64,000 bases of DNA from Mitsuaria sp. GD03876. GTDB taxonomy: Bacteria > Pseudomonadota > Gammaproteobacteria > Burkholderiales > Burkholderiaceae_C. Positions 27,042 through 35,971 of this stretch are shown in pieces. Position numbers and translations under genes: made by a program. The notes under the pieces were generated by a model, which did not search any database, was not told where the DNA came from, and saw only the letters and a list, made by a program, of their open reading frames with translations. Location of the stretch: the NCBI RefSeq assembly GCF_029840635.1, contig NZ_JAOCCU010000008.1, positions 92,532 through 156,531 of the forward strand, given 5' to 3'. How positions within the stretch are numbered: the first letter of the stretch is position 1; every line of letters starts with the position of its first letter.

Positions 27042-27054
27042 AACGGATTCCGTT
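27042..27054. promoter_or_regulatory. Palindromic operator between the IclR gene and the homogentisate run
   Basis: AACGGATTCCGTT is a perfect 13-bp palindrome centred at 27048. Related GAATTCC-type sequences flank it (GAACGAATTCC near 27004, GAATTCCGTTCC near 27060). IclR regulators bind short palindromes of this kind. It sits in the 116-bp divergent gap, able to control both directions. Confidence 0.6.
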
Positions 27055-27107
27055 TTGTTGAATTCCGTTCCCCTTCCAGCCAACCAGCCAATCGCCCGGG
27101 ACACGCC

Positions 27108-28061
27108 ATGACCAAGCAGTTCGCCAGCCACGCCGATGTCGAGGAGAAGCAGGTCTCCTTCGTCAAGCTCAGCGACAACGCCTATGCCTACACGGCCGAG
27201 GGCGACCCGAACACCGGCATCGTCATCGGCGACGACGCGGTGATGGTCATCGACACCCAGGCCACGCCGGTGATGGCGCAGGACGTGATCCGGCGCATCC
27301 GCGAGGTCACGGACAAGCCGATCAAGTACGTCGTGCTCAGCCATTACCACGCGGTGCGGGTGCTGGGCGCGTCGGCCTACCGGCCCGAGCACGTCATCGC
27401 CAGCCGCGACACCTACGACCTCATCGTCGAGCGCGGCGAGCAGGACAAGGCCAGCGAGATCGGCCGCTTCCCGCGGCTGTTCCGCAATGTCGAATCCGTG
27501 CCGGCCGGCCTGACCTGGCCGACGATCACCTTCCAGGGCGCGATGAGCCTGTGGCTGGGCAAGCTCGAGGTGCAGCTGCTGCAGCTCGGGCGCGGCCATA
27601 CCAAGGGCGACACGGTCGTCTGGCTGCCGCAGCAGAAGATCCTCTTCTCCGGCGACCTGGTCGAGTTCGACGCCACGCCCTACGCCGGCGACGCGTACTT
27701 CACCGACTGGCCGAAGACGCTGGACAACCTCGCCGCGCTGAAGCCGGCGGCGCTGGTCCCGGGACGCGGCGCGGCGCTGACCACGCCGGAATCCGTCTCG
27801 CAGGGCCTGGCCGGCACGCGGGCGTTCATCGCCGACCTGCATGCGTCGGTGAAGGCCGGCGTCGCCGCGGGCAAGGACCTCAACGCGGTCTACAAGGACA
27901 CGTTCGCGCTGATGAAGCAGAAGTACGGCCACTGGGTCATCTTCGACCACTGCATGCCGTTCGACGTCACCCGCTGCTACGACGAGGTCACGCAGTTCCG
28001 GGATCCGCGCATCTGGACCGCGCAGCGCGACCAGGAGATGTGGGCGACGCTCGAAGGCTGA
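27108..28061 (+). CDS. Metallo-beta-lactamase-fold hydrolase with altered metal motif
   Basis: MBL-fold protein (317 aa). The usual HxHxDH motif reads SHYHAVRVLGAS, keeping two His but replacing Asp-His by Val-Arg. The later motifs GRGHTKGDT and ILFSGDLVE are intact, so one metal site may remain. It is the first gene of the homogentisate run, 14 bp before the hydroxylase. Function unknown; hydrolysis of a pathway thioester or lactone is a guess. Not a canonical dinuclear enzyme. Confidence 0.8.
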   Translation: MTKQFASHADVEEKQVSFVKLSDNAYAYTAEGDPNTGIVIGDDAVMVIDTQATPVMAQDVIRRIREVTDKPIKYVVLSHYHAVRVLGASAYRPEHVIASRDTYDLIVERGEQDKASEIGRFPRLFRNVESVPAGLTWPTITFQGAMSLWLGKLEVQLLQLGRGHTKGDTVVWLPQQKILFSGDLVEFDATPYAGDAYFTDWPKTLDNLAALKPAALVPGRGAALTTPESVSQGLAGTRAFIADLHASVKAGVAAGKDLNAVYKDTFALMKQKYGHWVIFDHCMPFDVTRCYDEVTQFRDPRIWTAQRDQEMWATLEG

Positions 28062-28075
28062 AGGCGGGACGCGCG

Positions 28076-29836
28076 ATGTCCGACGTCGACTACCAACGCG
28101 TCGTCTATCCGTACCGGCGCAGCGCGGACCAGGACAGCCATGACGCGGGCGCGCCCGCGCGGCATCCGGTCGTCGTCGTGGGCGCGGGGCCGGTGGGCTT
28201 GTGCGTCGCCATCGACCTCGCGCTGCAGGGCATCCCGGTCGTGCTGCTCAACAACGACGGACGGCTCTCGGTGGGCTCGCGCGCGTTGTGCTTCGCCAAG
28301 CGGACGCTGGAGATCCTCGACCGGCTCGGCTGCGGACAGCGGCTCGTCGACAAGGGCGTGTCCTGGGGCGTGGGCCGTGTCTTCTTCCGCGACGAGCAGG
28401 TCTACCAGTTCGACCTGCTGGCCGAGGCCGGCCACCAGCGGCCCGCCTTCGTCAACCTGCAGCAGTACTACGTCGAGGGCTTCCTGGTCGAGCGCGCGCT
28501 CGAACTGCCGCTCGTCGACCTGCGCTGGCATCACGGCGTCAGCGGCCTCGAGGCCCACGAGGACCACGTCGCGCTCACCGTCGACACGCCGGACGGCCCC
28601 TACACGCTGCGGGCGGATCACGTCGTCGCCTGCGACGGGTCGCGCTCGACGCTGCGACGGCTCGTCGGCCAGGAGAGCCACGGCCGCACCTTCAAGGACC
28701 GATTCCTGATCGCCGACGTGCGCATGAACGCGCCCTTCCCGGCGGAGCGCTGGTTCTGGTTCGACCCGCCCTTCCACCCGGGACAAAGCGTGCTGCTGCA
28801 CCGCCAGCCCGACGGCGTGTGGCGCATCGACTTCCAGTTGGGGTGGGACGCGGATCCGGACGTCGAGAAGCAGCCCGAGCGCATCCTGCCGCGCGTGCGC
28901 ACGCTGATGCGCGAGGCCTCGATCGCCGCGGGCGGCGACGGACAGGTGCCGGAGATCGAGCTGGTCTGGGCCAGCGTCTACACCTTCGCCTGCATGCGCA
29001 TGGACAGCTTCCGGCACGGACGGGTGCTCTTCGCCGGCGACGCGGCGCATGGCGTGTCGCCGTTCGGCGCGCGCGGCGCCAACTCCGGCATCCAGGACGC
29101 GGACAACCTGGCGTGGAAGCTGGCGGCGGTGATCCAGGGCCGGGCGCCGGACCGCTTGCTCGACAGCTATGCGCGCGAGCGCGAGATCGCCGCGGACGAG
29201 AACATCTTGAACTCGACGCGCTCGACGGACTTCATCACGCCCAAGAGCGAGGTCAGCCGCGTCTTCCGCGACGCGACCTTGACCCTGGCGAGGGATTTCG
29301 ACTTCGCGCGCCGCCTGGTCAACAGCGGCCGCCTCTCGGTCCCGACGACGCGGTACGGCGCGCCTGCCGCGGACGCGCCGATCCACATCGACGGCCATGA
29401 CGACTGGCTGCTGCGCCAGATGAAACCGGGCCGCTTCACCGCGCTGGTTTTCGAAGACGACACGACCCGCGCGCCCCAGCGCCCAAACCAGGAGCAAGCG
29501 ATGCCGCCGCAAGAGCGCTCGGAGGCGGCAGGCGAAGGGCAGCGAGCGTGGCTGGGGCCGGAATGGGGCTTGGGGGTCCAGGAGGGATCCCCCATGCCCC
29601 GTGAAGAGCCCGCGCCTGGCGATGCGGCCGAAGGTGGTCTCACGATCCTGCGCATCACCCCCGAGAGCGATCCAGCCGGACTGGCCCACCGCCGCTACGC
29701 CGCCACCACCGGCGCGGTGGTGCTGCTGCGCCCCGACCAGCACGAGTGCGCCCGCTGGACCGCTCCGCCAACGGAAGCAGCGTTGCTCACCGCCTTGCAT
29801 CGCGCGCTGCATCGCGAGGAGGTCCCATGCCGCTGA
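28076..29836 (+). CDS. FAD-dependent aromatic hydroxylase (MhpA/MhaA-like) with in-frame repeat insert
   Basis: Class A flavoprotein monooxygenase (586 aa). FAD fold motif [17 protein letters not shown] at about 33-49, the DG motif [15 protein letters not shown], and the second FAD motif [19 protein letters not shown] are intact; a thioredoxin-like tail follows. Next to a small DUF2783 protein and hmgA it may be a 3-hydroxyphenylacetate 6-hydroxylase producing homogentisate. Residues about 476-515 are encoded by an inserted hairpin repeat and look like low-complexity sequence, splitting the tail domain. The ATG at 28076 gives a normal N-terminus. Confidence 0.85.
   Translation: MSDVDYQRVVYPYRRSADQDSHDAGAPARHPVVVVGAGPVGLCVAIDLALQGIPVVLLNNDGRLSVGSRALCFAKRTLEILDRLGCGQRLVDKGVSWGVGRVFFRDEQVYQFDLLAEAGHQRPAFVNLQQYYVEGFLVERALELPLVDLRWHHGVSGLEAHEDHVALTVDTPDGPYTLRADHVVACDGSRSTLRRLVGQESHGRTFKDRFLIADVRMNAPFPAERWFWFDPPFHPGQSVLLHRQPDGVWRIDFQLGWDADPDVEKQPERILPRVRTLMREASIAAGGDGQVPEIELVWASVYTFACMRMDSFRHGRVLFAGDAAHGVSPFGARGANSGIQDADNLAWKLAAVIQGRAPDRLLDSYAREREIAADENILNSTRSTDFITPKSEVSRVFRDATLTLARDFDFARRLVNSGRLSVPTTRYGAPAADAPIHIDGHDDWLLRQMKPGRFTALVFEDDTTRAPQRPNQEQAMPPQERSEAAGEGQRAWLGPEWGLGVQEGSPMPREEPAPGDAAEGGLTILRITPESDPAGLAHRRYAATTGAVVLLRPDQHECARWTAPPTEAALLTALHRALHREEVPCR
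29537..29620 (+). repeat. 84-bp hairpin repeat, copy A (inside the hydroxylase gene)
   Basis: 74 of 84 bases match the intergenic copy at 36179-36262, without gaps. Left stem 29563-29576 and right stem 29589-29602 pair over 14 positions (one T-T mismatch and one wobble) around a 12-nt loop. A second hairpin TGCCGCC/GGCGGCA (29502-29530) lies directly upstream and probably belongs to the same element, making 120 bp (29501-29620), exactly 40 codons, so the reading frame is kept. Confidence 0.85.
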
Positions 29837-30066
29837 TCACCGCCCCGAATTTCGAATCCGGCGACGACTTCTACGAAGCCCTGCTGACGGCGCATCAATC
29901 GCTGGACGTCGCGGCGAGTCAGGCCTTCAATGCGCGCTTGATCCTGCTGTTGGCGAATCACATTGGCCGGCAGGACGTGCTGCTGGAGGCGTTGTCGGCC
30001 GCGGCCCGATCCATTCCCATCGACGCGACCGATCCGGGTCGTGTGTCATCACGAGGACAAGCATGA
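29827..30066 (+). CDS. DUF2783 small protein, possible hydroxylase coupling partner
   Basis: 79-aa soluble protein ([20 protein letters not shown] at the start), mostly helical, of the DUF2783 family that accompanies MhpA-like hydroxylases. It overlaps the hydroxylase end by 10 bp and the hmgA start by 4 bp. In Pseudomonas putida U, 3-hydroxyphenylacetate hydroxylase needs a small coupling protein MhaB; this gene is placed to play that role, but sequence similarity to MhaB was not tested. Confidence 0.78.
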   Translation: MPLITAPNFESGDDFYEALLTAHQSLDVAASQAFNARLILLLANHIGRQDVLLEALSAAARSIPIDATDPGRVSSRGQA

Positions 30067-31442
30067 ACGCACCAGAGACCCTTCGCCCGTCGGACGCGGC
30101 GGCATCGGCGTCGGCACCGACGACGAGCGCCTTGGCGTACCAGAGCGGCTTCGGCAACCAGTTCGAGACCGAGGCGGTCGCGGGCGCCTTGCCGCAGGGC
30201 CGCAACAGCCCGCAGCGCGCGCCGATGGACTTGTATCCCGAGCTGCTGTCGGGGAGTGCCTTCACCGCGCCGCGGGTGGAGAACCGTCGCACCTGGTTGT
30301 ATCGCCGGCAGCCGTCGGTGGTGACGGGTGCGTTCCATGCGTATGAGCAGCCGTTCTGGACCAGCGGCGCGGCCGGTGGCGTGGCGGCCCCGCCGGATCC
30401 GCTGCGGTGGCATCCGTTCCCGATGCCGGACGAGGCCGCCGCGAACGGCGGCGCCGCGGCCGCGGTCGATTTCGTCGACAGCCTGAAGACGGTGGTCAGC
30501 AACGGCGATCCCGACGCGCAGACCGGCATGGCCGCGCTGGTCTACGCCTTCAACCGTCCGATGACGCGCCGCGCGCTGATGAACGCCGACGGCGAGATGC
30601 TGATCGTCCCGCAGCAAGGCGGCCTGCGCGTCACGACCGAGATGGGCCTGCTCGACGTGGTGCCTGGCGAGATCGCGTTGATCCCGCGCGGCGTGACCTT
30701 CCGCGTCGAGGCGCACGACGGCGCGGCCCGCGGCTACATCTGCGAGAACTACGGCGCCGCGTTCCGCCTGCCGGAGCTGGGGCCGATCGGCTCGAACGGC
30801 CTGGCCAATCCGCGCGACTTCCTCGCGCCCGTCGCCGCGCACGAGGCCGATGGCGCGCCCTACGAGGTGATCCGCAAGACCGGCGGCGCGCTGTGGCGCA
30901 ACGCGCAGGCGGTGACGCCGTTCAACGTCGTCGCCTGGCACGGCAACCTGACGCCGCTGAAGTACGACACGAAGCATTTCATGACGATCGGCTCGATCAG
31001 CTTCGACCATCCGGATCCGTCGATCTTCACCGTGCTCACCTCGCCGAGCGACACGCCCGGGACGGCCAACTGCGACTTCGTGATTTTCCCGCCGCGCTGG
31101 CTGGTGCAGGAGGACACCTTCCGTCCGCCCTGGTACCACCGCAACGTGATGAGCGAGTTCATGGGCCTGATCCACGGCCAGTACGACGCCAAGCCCGAGG
31201 GCTTCCGTCCCGGCGGCGCGAGCCTGCACAACTGCCTGGTGCCGCACGGCCCCGATGCCGACGCCTTCGAAGCCGCCAGCACCCGTGCGTTGACACCGCA
31301 GAAGCTGGACCACACGCTGGCCTTCATGTTCGAGAGCCGCTGGCGTTTCCGCCCGTCCAAGTGGGCGCTGCATGGCGGCGCGCTCGACGCGAACTACGCC
31401 GCCTGCTGGGGCGCGCTGAAGGACAAGTTCAAGCCGGCATGA
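30063..31442 (+). CDS. hmgA: Homogentisate 1,2-dioxygenase
   Basis: Fe(II) dioxygenase (459 aa) that opens the homogentisate ring to maleylacetoacetate. Early motif [14 protein letters not shown], the iron-ligand segment [16 protein letters not shown] (His and Glu) and [11 protein letters not shown] (third His) are present. Length is typical of the family. ATG overlaps the DUF2783 stop as ATGA. The first 25 residues are an Ala/Ser-rich extension. Confidence 0.97.
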   Translation: MNAPETLRPSDAAASASAPTTSALAYQSGFGNQFETEAVAGALPQGRNSPQRAPMDLYPELLSGSAFTAPRVENRRTWLYRRQPSVVTGAFHAYEQPFWTSGAAGGVAAPPDPLRWHPFPMPDEAAANGGAAAAVDFVDSLKTVVSNGDPDAQTGMAALVYAFNRPMTRRALMNADGEMLIVPQQGGLRVTTEMGLLDVVPGEIALIPRGVTFRVEAHDGAARGYICENYGAAFRLPELGPIGSNGLANPRDFLAPVAAHEADGAPYEVIRKTGGALWRNAQAVTPFNVVAWHGNLTPLKYDTKHFMTIGSISFDHPDPSIFTVLTSPSDTPGTANCDFVIFPPRWLVQEDTFRPPWYHRNVMSEFMGLIHGQYDAKPEGFRPGGASLHNCLVPHGPDADAFEAASTRALTPQKLDHTLAFMFESRWRFRPSKWALHGGALDANYAACWGALKDKFKPA

Positions 31443-31496
31443 GCCTTGCCGCCGCCCCTCGACCCACGACAACCAGAACAACGAAAGCCTGATGCC

Positions 31497-32828
31497 ATGA
31501 GCGCCCTGCCCGACCTCGACCACACCCACGATCCCGCGCTGCGCAGCTGGATCGCGTCCGCCAACACGGACGACACCGACTTCCCCATTCAGAACCTGCC
31601 GCTGGGCATGTTCCGCCGCGCCGGCGCGACCGGCTCGTTCCGGCCCGGCACGGCCATCGGCGACCAGGTGCTGGACCTGATCGCCGCGGCGGAACTCGGC
31701 GCGCTGTCCGAGTCGCTCGGCGCCGTGCTGCGCACCTGCGAGGGCCTCGGCCTGAACCCGCTGATGGCGATCGGCCCGGCACTGCGCCGGCAACTGCGTC
31801 ATGAGCTGGTCGCGGCGCTGAACGCCGACGCGGGCCCGAAGCAGTCCGAGCAGCTGGCGCCAGCGCTGGTGCCGATCGGCGATGTCGAGATGACGCTGCC
31901 CTGCCGCATCGGCGACTACACCGACTTCTACGCCGGCATCCATCACGCCACCGCGGTGGGCAAGCTGTTCCGTCCGGACAACCCGCTGCTGCCGAACTAC
32001 AAGTGGGTCCCGATCGGTTATCACGGGCGGGTCTCGTCGATCGGCGTCAGCGGCCAGAGCTTCCGTCGTCCCGTCGGCCAGACCAAGGCGCCCGACGCGG
32101 AGACGCCCAGCGTCGGCGCGATCAAGCGCCTGGACTACGAGCTCGAGATCGGCGCGCTGGTGGGCACCGGCAACGAGCAGGGGCATCCGATCGCGATCGG
32201 CGACGCGGAGCAGCATCTGTTCGGCCTGGTGCTGCTCAACGACTGGTCGGCCCGCGACATCCAGGCCTGGGAGTACCAGCCGCTGGGGCCGTTCCTGTCC
32301 AAGAGCTTCGCGACGACCTTGTCGCCGTGGGTGATCACGATGGAGGCGCTGGCGCCGTTCCGCCGCGCGTTCACGCGGCCCGACGGCGATCCGCAGCCGC
32401 TGCCCTACCTCGACGGCGCGGCCAACCGCGAGCGCGGCGCGATCTCGATCCGGCTCGAGGTCCACCTGCAGACGCGCGCGATGCGCGACGAGGGCGTCGC
32501 CCCGGCCCGGCTGATGGGATCGGACTTCGCCGATGCCTACTGGACCGTCGCGCAGATGCTGACCCATCACGCGAGCAACGGCTGCAACCTGCAGCCGGGC
32601 GACCTGTTCGGCTCCGGCACGATGTCGGGCGCCGCGGCGGACCAGGGGGGCTCGCTGCTCGAGCTCACCCAAGGCGGCAAGCAGCCGATCACGCTGCCCA
32701 ACGGCGAGCAGCGCGTGTTCCTGCAGGACGGCGACAGCGTCGCGCTGGTCGGGCGCTGCGAGGCGCCGGGCCGGCGGGCGATCGGCTTCGGTCCGTGCAT
32801 CGGCACGGTGCTGCCGGCGGTGGCCTGA
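31497..32828 (+). CDS. fahA: Fumarylacetoacetase
   Basis: Final enzyme of the homogentisate route, releasing fumarate and acetoacetate. The 443-aa protein has the two-domain form: N-terminal SH3-like part (NLPLGMFRR) and C-terminal FAH fold with DYTDFYAGIHHA (Asp/His), LDYELEIGALVG (Glu ligands) and LLNDWSARDIQAWEYQPLGPF. Starts 54 bp after hmgA. The isomerase step is encoded separately by maiA at 56150. Confidence 0.97.
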   Translation: MSALPDLDHTHDPALRSWIASANTDDTDFPIQNLPLGMFRRAGATGSFRPGTAIGDQVLDLIAAAELGALSESLGAVLRTCEGLGLNPLMAIGPALRRQLRHELVAALNADAGPKQSEQLAPALVPIGDVEMTLPCRIGDYTDFYAGIHHATAVGKLFRPDNPLLPNYKWVPIGYHGRVSSIGVSGQSFRRPVGQTKAPDAETPSVGAIKRLDYELEIGALVGTGNEQGHPIAIGDAEQHLFGLVLLNDWSARDIQAWEYQPLGPFLSKSFATTLSPWVITMEALAPFRRAFTRPDGDPQPLPYLDGAANRERGAISIRLEVHLQTRAMRDEGVAPARLMGSDFADAYWTVAQMLTHHASNGCNLQPGDLFGSGTMSGAAADQGGSLLELTQGGKQPITLPNGEQRVFLQDGDSVALVGRCEAPGRRAIGFGPCIGTVLPAVA

Positions 32829-32935
32829 CCCGGCCGCACAGTCGGACACATCCGGCGCGCGTTGCGCGCACGGCGCCGGCGGCGATCATGCCGCCGAGTT
32901 GTCGGAGGAAGCCGACGGATCGCGTCGGATGACGG

Positions 32936-32978
32936 CGGCAACCTCCTCGATCCCGCCAAACAGGATCGGAGGTTGCCG
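32936..32978. other. Long stem-loop between fahA and the DUF481 gene
   Basis: CGGCAACCTCC..GATCC (from 32936) pairs with GGATCGGAGGTTGCCG (32963-32978): 16 pairs with a 2-nt bulge and a loop of about 9 nt. No T tract follows, so it may be a factor-dependent terminator or an mRNA 3'-end structure for the hmgA-fahA transcript, or part of the DUF481 leader. Confidence 0.6.
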
Positions 32979-33015
32979 GCACGAAGGCATGTTCACCTCT
33001 CCCCAAGGAATCGAC

Positions 33016-33798
33016 ATGCCGCCGACGCGCCTTCTCTCCGCACGCCTCGCTTCCCGCATTTCCACCGCCTGCCTCGCCGCGCTCCCCCTCGCCTCGTTCG
33101 CGCAGGTCACCGTCAAGGACGACGGCCAGTGGCGGGCCCTCTTCACCGCCGGGGCCAGCGTGTCGTCCGGCAACAGCGATTCGACGACGATCAATCTCAG
33201 CGGCGAGGCGGTCAAGGCCACCAAGGCCGACAAGCTGACGATCAACGGCCGCGCGCTCTACCTGAAGAACGACGACGCGGACTCCGAGCAGCGCTACGCC
33301 TTCGGCACGCACTACCAGCGCGACCTCACCGAACGCGTCTTCGGTTTCGGGCAGTTCGACGCGCTCAAGGACGAGCCGGCCAACCTGTCCTCGCGCCTGT
33401 CCGTCGGCGCCGGCGCCGGTTATCACCTGATCAAGCGCGACGACCTGACCTGGGATGTCTCCGGCGGTCTGGGCTACACCCGCGAGCGGTATGTCGAGCC
33501 GGAGATCCAGGATGGCGTCGTGCGCAGCAAGTACGGCAACACCGAGCTGCTGCTGGCCGAGGAGTCGAACCACAAGATCTCGGATTCCACGACGCTCAAG
33601 CAACGGCTGGCCTACCTGCCGGACCTGCGCAACAGCGGCGAGTACCGCGCGACCTTCGACGGCGGCGTCTCCGTGGCGATGACCAAGCGGCTGAGCCTCA
33701 CCGCCACGGTCCAGCACCGCTACGACAGCAATCCGGGCGAAGGCCTCAAGAAGAACGACACGCTGTTCATCACGGGCGTGTCGTTCAGGATCGATTGA
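33016..33798 (+). CDS. DUF481 outer-membrane protein
   Basis: Predicted outer-membrane barrel of the YdiY/DUF481 family (260 aa). Signal peptide ends near ASFAQ (about residue 29). Repeating amphipathic strands, with motifs such as ASVSSGNSDSTTINLSGEAV and the terminal FITGVSFRID, fit the family. The ATG at 33016 follows AAGGA. The frame is open upstream but lacks a signal peptide start. Function unknown; E. coli YdiY is acid-induced. Confidence 0.85.
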   Translation: MPPTRLLSARLASRISTACLAALPLASFAQVTVKDDGQWRALFTAGASVSSGNSDSTTINLSGEAVKATKADKLTINGRALYLKNDDADSEQRYAFGTHYQRDLTERVFGFGQFDALKDEPANLSSRLSVGAGAGYHLIKRDDLTWDVSGGLGYTRERYVEPEIQDGVVRSKYGNTELLLAEESNHKISDSTTLKQRLAYLPDLRNSGEYRATFDGGVSVAMTKRLSLTATVQHRYDSNPGEGLKKNDTLFITGVSFRID

Positions 33799-33916
33799 CC
33801 TCGATCAGGTCGATCAGGTCGATCTGGCACATCAGCCCGATCAGGCGCCGGATGCCGTGATGGCTCCGGCGTTCCGGCGCGCGGCGGCTCGGCCGGACGC
33901 GCCCGGACGCGCCCGC

Positions 33917-35971
33917 TCAGCGCTCCTGCTGACGGCTCGCACCGTCATTGCGGCGAGGCGGTTCCGCGCGCGGCGGTTCCACTCGCGGCGCCGGCCGCGG
34001 CGGCTCGGCGCGCGGCGCTTCCATCCGCGGCTGCGGCATCGGACGCGGCGCTTCGATGCGAGGTTGCTCCATCCGCGGCTGCGGTTGGGGCTGCGGTTGC
34101 GGGCGCTCGAAGCGCGGCGGCTCCATGCGGGGCTCCGGACGAGGCGCCTCGATGCGCGGTTGCTCGACCCGGGGCTGCTCGATGCGAGGTGGCGTCGGCG
34201 GCGCGACCCGGACCGGGTCCTGCCGGCCGTCGCGGCCGCGATGGCCCCAGTCGCCGCGATCGCCGCGGTCCACGCCCTCGGGGCCGCGTTGGCGCCAGCC
34301 ATCGCGGTCGCCTTCGCGGCGATCGTTCGGCCGCTGCGCATCCGGACCGCGCGCCGGGAAGCCCGGCTGCACCGCCGGGGCCGGCGTTTGCGTCTGCGGC
34401 GTGCCCGGGCCTTGCGGCGTCGGGAACGGGGTCTGCGGGCGCACCGTCGCGTTGTCGGGCTCCGGCTTGATCACGCCGCGCGTCGGGCGGCCATCGCCGG
34501 GCCGCGCGTCGCCGAATCCATCCGGACGACCGTCATGGTTCCGATCGATGAACGGACGACCGTCGTTGCGACCATCGGGCTTGCCGTCGCCGTTGCGGTC
34601 GACGATCGGGCGGCCGTCCGGCCGACCGTCATGGTTGCGGTCGACGATGGGCCGGCCGTCCGGGCGGTTCACCGTCTGGTCGCTCGGCCGCGGCGGCCAC
34701 GACCGCTGCGGTTGCAGCGCGGCCGCCGGCAGCGGGCCCATCACCGGACGCTGCGTGAACAGCGCGCCATGCTCGCGCTCATGCCGGTACACCGGCGGGC
34801 GCTCGCCGGGCCGCACGACGGTGACCGGATTCGGATCGGGATTCAGCCGGCGCCAGTAGCCCGGGCTGTGCCGGTAGCCCGGCGTCCAGGCCTCGCGCGG
34901 CGCCAGCGGCACCCAGGTGCCGTAGCGCGGCGGCGGCGGGCGGCGTCCGCCGATCACGACGCCGACGGACAAGCCCGGCCCCACTCCGCCCACCAGCGCC
35001 GGCGCGTAGGCCGGCCGGCGCGCGTACGGCCCCGGCACCCAGCACCAACGGTCGCGCCAGTAGGCCCAGCGCCCGTAGTGGAACGGCGCGAAGCCCCACG
35101 GCATGTCGTCGACCCAGGTCCAGCCCCAGCGCGAGCTCCACATCCAGCGCCCATAGCGGTACGGTGCCCAGTCCGAGACGACCACCGTCGGCACCCAGAC
35201 CGCGCCGTAATCGGTGCTCTGCTCCCAGGCGCCGTAGCGCGCCAGGTCCTCGGCGCCGGTCATCTCGGGCGAGACGTAGGGCACCGGCGTGCCGGTCCCG
35301 ACCAGCGGCTGGACCGTGTCCCGGCTGTCGGCCAGGATCAGCCGGGCGAAACCGTCCTGTTCCAGCGGCTGGCGTTCGGTGCGCGGGCCGTTGTCCCACC
35401 AGAACTCGGCCTGCTCGTTCGTGCCGAGCAACACCGGCTGCGCGTCGGTCGCGCGCGATTCGAAGCGCAGCTTGCCCTGCCAGGCCTGCGCCTCGCTGCC
35501 GCGCTCGAGCTGCGAGACGCGGTACAGGCCTTCGCGCTCGAAGCCGAAGCGGCCTTCCAGCGTGCGCAGCGACCATTCGTCGGCCGATTCCTGGCCGCGC
35601 AGCCGCAGCCCCACCGAGCCCTTGACCAGTTGCACCGCGATGCGGTTGTCGCCGAGCGCGTTGAACTCCACCTCGCTGCGCTGGTCGAGCCACATCGTGG
35701 CGGTGCCGATCGAGATGACGGCGCCGCTGCCGTCGTCGGCGCGCAACCGGTCGCCGTCGCCGACGGTCTGGTTGCGCTGCATCTGGACCCATTCGCGCTC
35801 ATCGGCGTCGTAGAGCCAGACGGTGCCGGTCAGGTCGGCCAGGCGGCCGGCGCGCGCCGGCGGGTCCGCCAGGGCCGGTCCATGGGCCAGCACGAGCGCC
35901 AGCCCGACCAGCAGCATCGAGGCGGCGATCAGCCAGCGCGGCATCGGGGAGCGGGACATCGTGTGGGTCAT
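33917..35971 (-). CDS. FecR/DUF6600 secreted protein with calcium-type repeats and Pro/Glu/Arg tail
   Basis: 684-aa exported protein. A signal segment (PRWLIAASMLLVGLALVLAHGPALA) is followed by a FecR-like domain (40-190), then a Trp/Tyr-rich DUF6600 region (about 240-330; WAPYRYGRWMWSSRWGWTW). Next come repeats of the form DRNHDGRPDG (about 450-500), matching the DxNxDGxxD calcium loop of thrombospondin-3/dockerin repeats, and a long tail of RIEQPR/EAPRPEPR units. Function unknown; cell-surface or periplasmic scaffold is a guess. Confidence 0.82.
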   Translation of the reverse strand: MTHTMSRSPMPRWLIAASMLLVGLALVLAHGPALADPPARAGRLADLTGTVWLYDADEREWVQMQRNQTVGDGDRLRADDGSGAVISIGTATMWLDQRSEVEFNALGDNRIAVQLVKGSVGLRLRGQESADEWSLRTLEGRFGFEREGLYRVSQLERGSEAQAWQGKLRFESRATDAQPVLLGTNEQAEFWWDNGPRTERQPLEQDGFARLILADSRDTVQPLVGTGTPVPYVSPEMTGAEDLARYGAWEQSTDYGAVWVPTVVVSDWAPYRYGRWMWSSRWGWTWVDDMPWGFAPFHYGRWAYWRDRWCWVPGPYARRPAYAPALVGGVGPGLSVGVVIGGRRPPPPRYGTWVPLAPREAWTPGYRHSPGYWRRLNPDPNPVTVVRPGERPPVYRHEREHGALFTQRPVMGPLPAAALQPQRSWPPRPSDQTVNRPDGRPIVDRNHDGRPDGRPIVDRNGDGKPDGRNDGRPFIDRNHDGRPDGFGDARPGDGRPTRGVIKPEPDNATVRPQTPFPTPQGPGTPQTQTPAPAVQPGFPARGPDAQRPNDRREGDRDGWRQRGPEGVDRGDRGDWGHRGRDGRQDPVRVAPPTPPRIEQPRVEQPRIEAPRPEPRMEPPRFERPQPQPQPQPRMEQPRIEAPRPMPQPRMEAPRAEPPRPAPRVEPPRAEPPRRNDGASRQQER

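Noticed and set aside
29958..32849. A 963-codon open frame on the minus strand opposite hmgA and fahA
   Set aside because: Arg/Ala-rich translation with no motif; long antisense frames are common at this GC content, and the plus strand holds two well-supported enzymes.
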